A stretch of DNA of 64,000 nucleotides from Mycobacterium sp. 1245111.1 (lineage in GTDB: Bacteria; Actinomycetota; Actinomycetes; Mycobacteriales; Mycobacteriaceae). The first letter of the stretch is position 1. Every line of letters begins with the position of its first letter. This document shows positions 1 through 7,032 of the stretch, one piece after another. Below the pieces are notes generated by a model. That model ran no database searches. It had not been told where the DNA came from and was given only the letters and a program-made list of their open reading frames with translations. Location of the stretch: positions 22,336 through 86,335 of the forward strand of contig NZ_LZLV01000093.1 in the NCBI RefSeq assembly GCF_001673405.1, in the 5' to 3' direction. The position numbers were made by a program, and so were the translations under genes.

Positions 1-381
1 GCCGGCGTTCGCGGCGGTCGGCACTGTCGAGATCAGCGTGTGCAGGTACGGCGCGCCCCCGACGCGTCGCAGCAGACCCCGCCGGTCGAGCAGGGCGGCG
101 ACCGTCACCGGATCAGCGGGTTCGCCGCGGCCGTAAAGGTCCAGGATCGCGTCGTAGACCAGCTGGTGGGCTGGGCGGTAGAAGTCGCCGGGCCCAATCT
201 TGTCGACGACGTCGGCGATCGCGTCCTTGCTTAGCAGCATCCCGCCCAGCACCGACTGCTCAGCGGTGAGATCCTGCGGCGGCTGGCGGCCGTAATCCTC
301 ACTAGGTGGCACCTCGTCCGCGACCGCGGTGTGGATCTGTCGGGGGCCGTTGCCGGCGTCACGGCGGGCCGGGGCGCTCAT
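1..381 (-). CDS. dnaB: Replicative DNA helicase DnaB, N-terminal part (cut by window edge)
   Basis: This is the first 127 codons of a protein continuing beyond base 1. After a short basic leader the translation reads PPQDLTAEQSVLGGMLLSKD, then DVVDKIGPGDFYRPAHQLVY and DPVTVAALLDRRG, which is the classic DnaB N-terminal domain that contacts primase and forms the hexamer collar. The ATPase core is not visible. The start ATG (381-379) overlaps the TGA of the upstream rep gene in an ATGA junction, so the two are translationally coupled. Plasmid use of its own replicative helicase next to its initiator fits a large low-copy replicon; a phage-type replication module is the alternative. Confidence 0.9.
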   Translation of the reverse strand, partial: MSAPARRDAGNGPRQIHTAVADEVPPSEDYGRQPPQDLTAEQSVLGGMLLSKDAIADVVDKIGPGDFYRPAHQLVYDAILDLYGRGEPADPVTVAALLDRRGLLRRVGGAPYLHTLISTVPTAANAG

Positions 382-1391
382 GCGTTCCTCCGGCTTGCGG
401 AGAGGACCGCGCGGATCCGGGCCAATTGTGTGGCGCGCACCTCGGCGCTCGCCGGAACCTGGATATCGTCTCGCTCGTACGTGGAACGCGCGGGGGCCTG
501 CTCGGGGGTTGGCGGGACCTCGGGCAGCTGAGAAATACGGAATGTCAAGAATCCCACCGGGTTTACGGGACGATCGGGCCAGTGCCAGCCACGCTCCTTC
601 ATCGTGGCATTCAGTGCGGCGACCAGCTGCTTGCCGGACCATTCGGCGGTACGCAGGTGGCTGCGCTCGAGAACTCCAGCCCAGCGCCCAGGGTGGGCGG
701 TGCGCAGTCCGACGCAGTTCTCGGCCAGGTGCGCGGCGAGGCGCTGTACATGCAGAGGCCGGGGTTGGACGGGTGGTTTTTTGTGTGTCAGCTTTCGCCG
801 ACGCGCTCGCGCGTTTGGAGAGTTCTTCGAAACAGGAGATAAGTCGGTAGGTCTAGTAGAGCGGGGAAGGTCGCAAACTGCGCGCCGCCGGCTGACCAGA
901 TGCCAGATGGACGGCCGGTTGCGCCGACCGTGTCTCATCCCGTATCCGCGCTGGGCCTCTACAGCTAAATCAGCCTCTGCGAGCACTTTTCGTACGGTGG
1001 TGACCAACCGCTCAGAGACGCCGGCCAGGCGGGCAACTCGGGCGTTGGTGACTGCGACGTTGCGGCCCGTGGAACCGTCGGCGAATACCGCCAGGGCGCG
1101 CACCACCGCGGCGAATCTGCGCACACTCAGATGGACAGCTCGCAACGCCTGCTGTCCTTCCTCGGTGTCGGCCCACTGCGCCACCACGCCTATCCAGCCG
1201 CGCCGCGATGTCCATACCGGGACTGAGGCCGGCATCGGACCGCGTTCTGCCACCCACTCGGCGAATTCCTGGCGCCGTGTCGGGCGCCGCCGGTACCGCG
1301 GCGAGGTGGCGTGGCAAATACGTTGTGTCGAAGTGCTTGGAGTGCTTGCACTGCTATCAGGGCATGCTCTACCCTGGAACTCACCTGGCAC
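378..1391 (-). CDS. Putative plasmid replication initiator (winged-helix/HTH protein)
   Basis: A 337-residue basic protein. Residues about 90-165 (VRRFAAVVRALAVFADGS ... RVARLAGVSERLVTTVRKVL ... RRNRPSIWHLVSRRR) form a helix-turn-helix/winged-helix block of the type seen in actinobacterial plasmid initiators; a conserved-looking C-terminal block (GRWAGVLERSHLRTAEWSGK, then RGWHWPDRPVNPVGFLTFRI) follows a basic linker. The GTG start at 1391 has a GAAGGG Shine-Dalgarno nine bases upstream. It overlaps dnaB by four bases. The initiator role is inferred from the DNA-binding domain and coupling to a helicase; a transcription factor is possible. Confidence 0.6.
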   Translation of the reverse strand: MPGEFQGRACPDSSASTPSTSTQRICHATSPRYRRRPTRRQEFAEWVAERGPMPASVPVWTSRRGWIGVVAQWADTEEGQQALRAVHLSVRRFAAVVRALAVFADGSTGRNVAVTNARVARLAGVSERLVTTVRKVLAEADLAVEAQRGYGMRHGRRNRPSIWHLVSRRRAVCDLPRSTRPTDLSPVSKNSPNARARRRKLTHKKPPVQPRPLHVQRLAAHLAENCVGLRTAHPGRWAGVLERSHLRTAEWSGKQLVAALNATMKERGWHWPDRPVNPVGFLTFRISQLPEVPPTPEQAPARSTYERDDIQVPASAEVRATQLARIRAVLSASRRNA

Positions 1392-1672
1392 GGTGAAAGT
1401 CCCTTCGCTTAGCGAGGGGCACGAGATTGAAGCGCCAACTTCTATCTCAACGGCCCGGAGTTATCTCCTCCGGTGGCATGCATTTCGCGTCCAACTCCCC
1501 CTCCTGGGGGGATTGCCGTGTGCCCCACTGATGTAGTTGTCGAGGAGCCCAAACGCCCGCCACGGGCCGCTCGGGTACCAAAGATCTGGTGTGAGGACTC
1601 CTTTCTCAGCTACGAATCGGGACACAAATCGCGCGCGGGTACCCGCGTTGCGGGTTCATCGCATCACGACAT
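1392..1672. other. Intergenic region upstream of rep, with a palindrome
   Basis: About 280 bases with no convincing gene. It contains a perfect 14-base palindrome, CGCGGGTACCCGCG, at 1634-1647 and a short inverted repeat CCGGAG/CTCCGG around 1455-1475. It lies between rep and the last gene of the long operon, so it could hold the rep promoter or an initiator-binding site. I saw no iteron series. Confidence 0.4.
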
Positions 1673-2140
1673 TTAGGGATATCCGTGGACCGACACGGCT
1701 GCGTCGTTCTCCGCCCGGCCCGTGGCGCCGGCCCGGCCCTGGTCATAGTCAGCGCTAAATGACACAGCCCACCTCTGCAGCCGCGGCCAATCGACACTGA
1801 TGTAGCTGGCCAGGGCAGCCTCGTGACCCGCCTTGCGGGCCCCGATAATCACGCTGGCCGTCCAACGCAGCGCCGCGTACCCACGCAGCCCGGTAGCTAA
1901 CGTGACGGCATCAAGCATGCTGGCCGCCTCAGGCCCGGCCGCCTCCTGCAGCGCAGTCCAGCAGACGACCAATAGCTTTGCGTCACCGTGCAACTCGTTA
2001 TCGCACACCGCAGCAGCCAGCGGCGCGGAAACAGCACCGAGCGCCGCCTTGGTCCGGGGGCAGCCTTTGCGTCGCCGATACGCAGCCAAGTCCGCCACCG
2101 CCGGCGCGGCCACTTTCGTCTCGCGTGATCTCAATTTCAT
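1673..2140 (-). CDS. Hypothetical protein, 155 aa
   Basis: I do not recognise this protein. It begins with a basic segment (MKLRSRETK ... YRRRKG) followed by an alanine-rich, mostly helical body with a moderately hydrophobic centre (KLLVVCWTALQEAAG, YAALRWTASVIIGARKAG). Its ATG overlaps the TGA of the gene before it by four bases (ATGA at 2140-2137), so it belongs to the long minus-strand operon and is its last member before rep. A DNA-associated accessory protein is conceivable from its position, but nothing in the sequence shows it. Confidence 0.65.
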   Translation of the reverse strand: MKLRSRETKVAAPAVADLAAYRRRKGCPRTKAALGAVSAPLAAAVCDNELHGDAKLLVVCWTALQEAAGPEAASMLDAVTLATGLRGYAALRWTASVIIGARKAGHEAALASYISVDWPRLQRWAVSFSADYDQGRAGATGRAENDAAVSVHGYP

Positions 2141-2748
2141 GCGGCCACTCCCGAGAGCAATTGATCGAACCGCCGGTCGTGCTCAAAAAGCGGGTCTCCG
2201 GCCACCGCGGGGGCACAGCAAAGGCACGTCAACACAGGGTGTTTGGGTGCGCTGTCCACTGCGGCGGGCTGCCCTTCAGGTGTCCACCCCAAGACCGCCA
2301 GGGAGCCATCGTGGGCGGCAAGCTCACGCCAGAGCAGCGCCGCAGCACTGCGCGTGCGCGCGCGGCTGATCGATGAACCCCACGCCAGGACAACCAAATC
2401 CCGGTCGTGAGCGATCGCGCACAAGCGTGGATCGGCCGCGTTGTCATCCCGGCCGCCAGCGCTCAGAAAGCCGATATCGATGCCTCCGTAGCCCAGCCCG
2501 CGCGCGATCGCCGCGCAGTGCCGCCACGGCGGCGTGGCGCGCCACCCCGCTCTCCGCGGTGGCGCGGGCAAGATCCATCCCAGGACAGGGCCGTCGTTAT
2601 CCCACTGCTGGATCACCCGATAGGCGAATTCCGTCGGCGCATATTCGCTGCGGGCATCGCCGCGCCCGGATTCGTTGCCAGCATTGATCACTCGCGTCCA
2701 GACAGGCATCACCAAACCCCCTTCCAGTGCTCGCTCGTATCCAGTCAT
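2137..2748 (-). CDS. DUF1643-like protein, diverged copy
   Basis: 203 residues. The middle (DRDLVVLAWGSSISRARTRS) and the end (SLAVLGWTPEGQPAAVDSAP) align with the DUF1643 protein at 3662-4288 (DLIVLAWGSNADRVRAQS, SLAVLGWTRGNQPRHPLYL), so the two are paralogues. The family's N-terminal GLNPSTA signature is replaced here by GWILPAPP, suggesting loss or change of the active or binding site. The start at 2748 is fixed by an ATGA overlap with the DUF5131 gene. Family function is not known to me with certainty; the cassette DUF1643-DUF5131-DUF1643 suggests joint action. Confidence 0.7.
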   Translation of the reverse strand: MTGYERALEGGLVMPVWTRVINAGNESGRGDARSEYAPTEFAYRVIQQWDNDGPVLGWILPAPPRRAGWRATPPWRHCAAIARGLGYGGIDIGFLSAGGRDDNAADPRLCAIAHDRDLVVLAWGSSISRARTRSAAALLWRELAAHDGSLAVLGWTPEGQPAAVDSAPKHPVLTCLCCAPAVAGDPLFEHDRRFDQLLSGVAA

Positions 2749-3665
2749 GCGGCGGACTCCAATTGCATGGCGGCTGGAAACTCCGCCCAGATCCGGCCGT
2801 CCAGCACTCGTCCCCCGGCCTTGGGCGTGCGTCCACCGACCTGCTTGAAGAAAAACGCGGCGCCGCCGCGGCGGTCCCGAAGATCGCGTACCCAGCTCAA
2901 TTCGATTGGCCGGCAATGCGGCCCGCTCTCGCCGCCGACGATCACCCAGTCGATCCCATCCAGATCGAGGCTGGGTAGCGGACCCAGCAGCGGCTCGCAG
3001 GAAACAAACCGCGTCGCGGCCGGTAGGGATCGGAGAACGTTGGCGCGCCAGCTGTAGTCGTCGGACTCGATCGAGCTCCCGACGCCGACATTGGGTAGCG
3101 GCCACGGTGGTGACCACAGGTTGCCCTTTGGGGAGCGAGTAACGGTCCATTCGGCGCCACGCCCGGAGTCACCGGCCAGGCGTTCCCCGGCCAGGTCCAG
3201 GCGCCAGCGACCCCGGTGCGGCGGGGTGCGGCCGATGATGTCGCTGGCTTGCTCGGCGACCAGGTCGCGGAACGCAGGATCGGTGAGCATCAACGCGAGC
3301 CGCTTAGGGCGCTTGGTCAAAACCTGATACCGGTGCCGCCCGGTGAGGGCCATCACCGCCCAGATCCGCGCCACCGCCTCACGCCCGACGCGCGCGTGCG
3401 CGATATCAGACATGCTGTTAACGAATACTTTTCGCGGCGTGCGCCACCGCAGCGGCTCTTCGATCACGCTGGGGTGCACGGTGACGCCGAAGCCAGGACC
3501 GCTGGTACGTGGATCACCGTCGACTCGATACTTCGGCGATCCCATCGCCTTAAGACGCTTGGCCAACGTCAACGCGAAGCAGTGGTCACACCCCGGAGAG
3601 ATGCGGTCGCAGCCCGTCGTCGGATTCCACGTGACATCGGTCCACTCGATGGAGGTGGCAGTCAT
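2745..3665 (-). CDS. DUF5131 (phage Gp37/Gp68) family protein
   Basis: 306 residues beginning SIEWTDVTWNPTTGCD, the hallmark of the phage Gp37/Gp68 family. Cysteines C19, C26 and C29 make a C-x6-C-x2-C cluster, the three-Cys motif that suggests an iron-sulfur or metal centre of radical-SAM type. Further family blocks are VFVNSMSDIAHARVG, RHRYQVLTKRPKRL and WVIVGGESGPHCRPIE; the end matches the family pattern GGAAFFFKQVGG. Members usually occur in phages and mobile elements beside a TcmP partner; here the neighbours are two DUF1643 genes instead. Four-base ATGA overlaps on both sides show strict coupling. Activity is unknown; nucleic-acid or nucleotide modification is an inference. Confidence 0.88.
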   Translation of the reverse strand: MTATSIEWTDVTWNPTTGCDRISPGCDHCFALTLAKRLKAMGSPKYRVDGDPRTSGPGFGVTVHPSVIEEPLRWRTPRKVFVNSMSDIAHARVGREAVARIWAVMALTGRHRYQVLTKRPKRLALMLTDPAFRDLVAEQASDIIGRTPPHRGRWRLDLAGERLAGDSGRGAEWTVTRSPKGNLWSPPWPLPNVGVGSSIESDDYSWRANVLRSLPAATRFVSCEPLLGPLPSLDLDGIDWVIVGGESGPHCRPIELSWVRDLRDRRGGAAFFFKQVGGRTPKAGGRVLDGRIWAEFPAAMQLESAA

Positions 3666-4288
3666 CGCATTCCCCCCGGGCCAGATTCGCCGAGCAGCGA
3701 CCGCCAGCGCGAATCAGACCCACCGGCGTCGGCGCGCGTACCCGGTTGCCAGTGCTGCAGCGGTGTCGAGGACTTCAAATACAGCGGGTGTCGGGGTTGG
3801 TTGCCACGTGTCCACCCCAGAACCGCCAGGCTGGTCCCGGTGACTAGGCAGTCATTGCGCCAGATGCGGCGGGCGACGCTCTGGGCGCGCACTCGATCGG
3901 CGTTACTCCCCCACGCCAGGACGATCAGATCGTGGCGTGCGGCTTCGCGGTCCAGATACGCGTCGTTGTCCGGCCCGACCGGGTCATCCATGCCGGCCAA
4001 GTCACGCGGGTCGGTTGCGCGGCCGGCGTAGAGGTTCAGCTTCATCAATGCCGAGTAGTGGAAACCGTTGGCGAAATTGACTTCTCGGACGATCGTGGCG
4101 TCATCGACGTCGGCGGCGGCCGTCGAGGGATTGAGCCCGACAATCATCAGCGCCGGGCCCTCGGCCCAACGGCGCCACAGCCGCCAGCGATACCGTCCGT
4201 CGTCGGAGAGATCCGCGCCGGAGTCGATGTATCGCCGTTGCGGCGCGCTATCGCTGTCGGGAACAGCTAAATCCAGCATCAAGGTCAT
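3662..4288 (-). CDS. DUF1643 family protein
   Basis: 208 residues with the full DUF1643 signature: RRWAEGPALMIVGLNPSTA near the N-terminus, NLYAGRATDP, DLIVLAWGSNADR, and a closing LAVLGWTRGNQPRHPLYL. Such proteins are frequent on phages and plasmids; their reaction is not established to my knowledge. The start ATG at 4288 has GAAGGCG about ten bases upstream and lies 15 bases after the previous stop. The stop overlaps the DUF5131 start, so expression is coupled. An intact and a diverged copy flank DUF5131. Confidence 0.85.
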   Translation of the reverse strand: MTLMLDLAVPDSDSAPQRRYIDSGADLSDDGRYRWRLWRRWAEGPALMIVGLNPSTAAADVDDATIVREVNFANGFHYSALMKLNLYAGRATDPRDLAGMDDPVGPDNDAYLDREAARHDLIVLAWGSNADRVRAQSVARRIWRNDCLVTGTSLAVLGWTRGNQPRHPLYLKSSTPLQHWQPGTRADAGGSDSRWRSLLGESGPGGMR

Positions 4289-4303
4289 GACATCGCCGCG
4301 CCT

Positions 4304-4663
4304 TCAGGACGCGGCCGGGATCGCAGGAGCGACGCCGCCCACTGGGATCGGCGTTGCCAGGCCCACGACTCCGTTAACCACGGTGATGCGCTGTCCGGGA
4401 AACCAGGCTTGCACGTCGCGTAGCCGGGTGCCGTCGACGCCGACGCAGATCGCCGCGGCGTCGACTCCCGGGGTCGCCGAGTGAACCGTCACGACCACGT
4501 CGCTACCTGATGAACGATCAACGGAGACAACGCGAATCGATCCGTTTGCCACCTGGGCAACGCGGCGGGCGAAGACATCTTCGAACAAGTCCCGGTCATC
4601 GCGGCCGCTGTCGGGGCGCCGCAGGACAGGCACGACATAGCCCGCCCCGCTCACCGCGCTCAC
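4304..4663 (-). CDS. Hypothetical protein, 119 aa
   Basis: Unrecognised. The N-terminal half is charged (RRPDSGRDDRDLFEDVFARR), the C-terminal half is a run of alternating hydrophobic residues (SIRVVSVDRSSGSDVVVTVH, ITVVNGVVGLATPIPVGG) consistent with a small beta-rich domain. The start is a GTG whose last two bases form the TGA of the preceding gene (GTGA junction at 4663-4660), which supports real translation of both. Confidence 0.65.
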   Translation of the reverse strand: MSAVSGAGYVVPVLRRPDSGRDDRDLFEDVFARRVAQVANGSIRVVSVDRSSGSDVVVTVHSATPGVDAAAICVGVDGTRLRDVQAWFPGQRITVVNGVVGLATPIPVGGVAPAIPAAS

Positions 4664-4905
4664 GCGGACACCCTCACGCTCACGCCGCGGTTATGACCCA
4701 AGGCGAGCTCGACGCCAGAGCCCGCCCGTATTGTCCAGCCCGCGGCCGCCAGCTGCGCGCGGAGACCGGCGTCGGACTCGAACTTGTGCCAGGCGGCTTG
4801 GTCGTCGCTGGCCAGGTCGAAGCCATACCAGGAATAGGGCTGCCCGGAGGGGTCAACGACCAACCAGCCGGATGGATCCACGCCGTTTCCGCTGCGTGAG
4901 GCCAT
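4660..4905 (-). CDS. Hypothetical protein, 81 aa
   Basis: Unrecognised small protein: SGWLVVDPSGQPYSWYGFDL, then AAWHKFESDAGLRAQLAAAG and a hydrophobic end. A longer form from 4959 is possible, but the ATG at 4905 sits two bases after the TAG of the zinc-ribbon gene, the spacing typical of this operon, so I prefer it. It overlaps the next gene by four bases. Confidence 0.6.
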   Translation of the reverse strand: MASRSGNGVDPSGWLVVDPSGQPYSWYGFDLASDDQAAWHKFESDAGLRAQLAAAGWTIRAGSGVELALGHNRGVSVRVSA

Positions 4906-4907
4906 GG

Positions 4908-5072
4908 CTAGGCCACCCCCCGCGTCGGCAACCCGTAGTCGGACAGGCATTGGGTGCACGTCTCGACCCCTTTAGGGGCGGCGTGGTTGCAGATGGCGCA
5001 CCGTCCCGCAGGCCGCGGAACGAACGCGGCCACAGTCGATCCGGTGCTGGAAGTCGCGTCAGGCGATGCCAT
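4908..5072 (-). CDS. Small zinc-ribbon protein
   Basis: 54 residues with two CxxC knuckles (C25, C28, C39, C42: CAICN and CTQC), a treble-clef or zinc-ribbon arrangement expected to bind one Zn2+. I chose the ATG at 5072 because AGCGAGG lies just upstream and the start overlaps the end of the WhiA-like gene by 14 bases; a longer form from 5114 has no ribosome site. Such mini zinc proteins often act in nucleic-acid or protein contacts; no specific role can be read. Confidence 0.65.
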   Translation of the reverse strand: MASPDATSSTGSTVAAFVPRPAGRCAICNHAAPKGVETCTQCLSDYGLPTRGVA

Positions 5073-5604
5073 GGCGGACCTCGCTGCGCTCAACGGGCCG
5101 AAACCCGGTGTCATGACGTGGTGCTGTGTTCATCGGGATCCCCCTGTGCACGGTGAGTTCGGGTGTACGCGCAGCCCCGACATCCCCGCCAAGAGATGAC
5201 ATTGCTGGAGCTGGCTTGGAATCGTAAGAGGCGGTTCCGACAAGCGGCGACGCCTCACTGTCGTCGGATTCGCTGTTTGCTGTATCAGCAACTTTTTGCG
5301 CAAAACGAATCGCCCGGTCGAGCTGGCAGGAGTACGCGCTCTTGGTCATCGGAGGCGAGATCGCGGCGGCTAGCTCAGCAAGTGAGGACTCAGGGTCGCC
5401 GGCTCGGCTCTCCAACACATCCCTCCACCGCTTGCGCCACACCGGCGTGCCGGACAAGTCGCGCTCGGCGAGAATCCGCAGCGCCTCCTGGGCGCGCTCG
5501 GACTGCTTGGCGGCCGCGGTGAGGCATCGGTGCTGGTTGGTAGTGCGGAACACGGCCTTGTTACGCCAAGTCGGCTCGGCAGAGCTCTCGCGGCGATGAG
5601 GCAT
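5059..5604 (-). CDS. WhiA C-terminal-domain (HTH) protein
   Basis: 181 residues. Residues about 23-107 resemble the C-terminal helix-turn-helix of the sporulation/division regulator WhiA: an N..R...AA....RA.EAL.IL block, then SSLAELAAAISPPMTKSAYS and LDRAIRFAQKVAD, against the family pattern SLEELG...DPPMTKDA..GR..R....A. Chromosomal WhiA is about 325 residues with an N-terminal LAGLIDADG-like domain; this copy has only the DNA-binding part plus a 70-residue tail. The ATG at 5604 follows a GGGAGGT site and shares a base with the previous TGA. With WhiB encoded in the same operon, it may hijack or titrate host WhiA/WhiB control (inference). Confidence 0.7.
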   Translation of the reverse strand: MPHRRESSAEPTWRNKAVFRTTNQHRCLTAAAKQSERAQEALRILAERDLSGTPVWRKRWRDVLESRAGDPESSLAELAAAISPPMTKSAYSCQLDRAIRFAQKVADTANSESDDSEASPLVGTASYDSKPAPAMSSLGGDVGAARTPELTVHRGIPMNTAPRHDTGFRPVERSEVRHGIA

Positions 5605-5855
5605 CAGAACCACCTCCCTCGCGGCGCCGTCCCCCCGGCCAGCGCCGCGGCGGACTGATGAGCACCGTGCGAGTGGCCGCCGGCGACCTGCTCCAGGCCC
5701 CCCCTTCGCCGGCGGACCACTCGACCGGCGGTCACCGCACCCCTCGCCCGGTGACCTTCACAAACTGAGACCGGCGTAACGCCAGTGGTTGGGACGTCGC
5801 CGGCGGGATGTCCCCCCGCCGCCGGCGACGTCCCCGCTCGAAGCGCGCTCGTCAT
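5604..5855 (-). CDS. Hypothetical protein, 83 aa
   Basis: Unrecognised glycine-, alanine- and histidine-rich peptide (HPAGDVPTTGVTPVSVCEGH, RRRRGGLEQVAGGHSHGAHQ). The case for it being a gene is positional: its ATG overlaps the stop of the gene before by four bases and its TGA overlaps the next ATG by one base. Composition alone would not support it. Confidence 0.5.
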   Translation of the reverse strand: MTSALRAGTSPAAGGHPAGDVPTTGVTPVSVCEGHRARGAVTAGRVVRRRRGGLEQVAGGHSHGAHQSAAALAGGTAPRGRWF

Positions 5856-6196
5856 TGAGCCACCCCGATCGACATGAGGTGCGGACCGTCCAGCGCATCC
5901 GCGTCGGCGAGCAGAGCCTCGCGGGCCTCGGTGAATTTCGCGGCGACGTCGGCTCGGGTAATGCCCTCGACGTCCTGGTACGGCAGGATGCGGCCCTCGG
6001 GGACCACGCGGCGCAGCTGGGCGATGACGGCCGTGAGCGGAACCACCATTCCCTGTGCGCGCCATGCGCGCTCGGCGCAGTGGTAGATGTCGCAGCGGTT
6101 TTTCTCCCAGGACCGCAGCGCGGTCCTGCGCCCGCCATCAAGAACGTTGGCGACACCGCGAATCAAGTTCGGCGACATCACCGTTGGCGCGCTCAC
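5852..6196 (-). CDS. Hypothetical helical protein, 114 aa
   Basis: Unrecognised soluble protein, mainly alpha-helical (RGVANVLDGGRRTALRSWEK, ERAWRAQGMVVPLTAVIAQL, ITRADVAAKFTEAREALLAD). Second gene of the operon, with its ATG overlapping the whiB TGA (ATGA at 6196-6193). Position directly behind whiB could mean a partner or modulator, but no motif shows this. Confidence 0.65.
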   Translation of the reverse strand: MSAPTVMSPNLIRGVANVLDGGRRTALRSWEKNRCDIYHCAERAWRAQGMVVPLTAVIAQLRRVVPEGRILPYQDVEGITRADVAAKFTEAREALLADADALDGPHLMSIGVAQ

Positions 6197-6579
6197 GCGG
6201 CGTCCCGCTTGAGGCGCCGGCGTTCGCGCTCACTGAGACCGCCCCAGATTCCGTAGCGCTCGTCGTGGGCCAGGGCGTACTCGAGGCATTCCGACCTCAC
6301 CTGGCAGCCCAGGCATGTCTTCTTGGCTTCGCGGGTTGATCCGCCTTTTTCCGGGAAGAACGCTTCGGGGTCGGTCTGGGCGCACAGCGCCCTATCGCGC
6401 CAGTTCTCCTCGTCTTCGTCGTCGGCAACATTGACGCCGTCGTCGTCGAGCACGATCCCGAGATAGTCATCGGCGACGATCTCCGGAGTATTCAAAAACT
6501 CGTCGAGAGTGGTGGCGCGCCTGATCGTGAATGGGTCGCGCTCAAGCACTGATCCGCTAGTGTTCGTTGAGTCTGGCAA
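6193..6579 (-). CDS. WhiB-family iron-sulfur transcriptional regulator
   Basis: 128 residues from a TTG start at 6579, chosen because GGGGGAG lies six bases upstream and no ATG or GTG is suitably placed. An acidic N-terminal segment precedes the Wbl domain: C66, C89, C92 and C98 (WRDRALCAQTD, KKTCLGCQVRSEC) ligate the [4Fe-4S] cluster, followed by the GIWGG turn (110-114) and a basic tail RRRLKRDAA. Wbl proteins bind the principal sigma factor and adjust transcription in response to redox or NO. As first gene of the long minus-strand operon it is probably the master regulator of that unit and perhaps of the host. Confidence 0.95.
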   Translation of the reverse strand: MPDSTNTSGSVLERDPFTIRRATTLDEFLNTPEIVADDYLGIVLDDDGVNVADDEDEENWRDRALCAQTDPEAFFPEKGGSTREAKKTCLGCQVRSECLEYALAHDERYGIWGGLSERERRRLKRDAA

Positions 6580-7032
6580 GACAATCTCCCCCTTGGTGGT
6601 GGGATTCCGATCCAGTTCGCAGCTGGTCGGAGATGAAGGACATGGCAGGCCCTCGGCAACTCCCCCCGGTTTCCGAGGGCTTGTCGCTTTCTGGGGTCGC
6701 GATCCGGATCCGCACGTTTGACAGTTCGTGGTGGCCCGGTCGCTACTTGGTGGCAGCGGAGGCACCTCCTAGCGGGGTCGGTGATGCTGTCGGTTCTGGG
6801 TCGGCCCCGAACGGTGATTCGAAGGCGTCGCCGTATGGATGCCGACAGTAGACCCCAAACAGAGACGCCGTCAACACCAAACTTCGTGTCTTTTCGAAGA
6901 TTTTTTGAGCCTTCATCCGCCGAATGGCTCTAAGCCTTTCGGGTGAAAGAACCTGAAGCGGACATAACGAGTTGAGGTTTGACCGCTGCGTGTGCTTGGC
7001 TCTGCCCTGATCAGGGACGTATCATCCGATCT
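6580..7032. promoter_or_regulatory. Divergent control region between whiB operon and XRE regulators
   Basis: 450 bases between divergent transcription units, without a credible gene. It contains one copy of the dispersed motif, AAACAGAGACGCCG at 6857-6870. A plus-strand promoter can be read near the right end: TTGGCT (6996-7001), an 18-base spacer and TATCAT (7020-7025), placing the transcription start at or beside the GTG at 7033, hence a leaderless mRNA for the TPR regulator. The whiB promoter on the other strand was not resolved. Confidence 0.55.
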
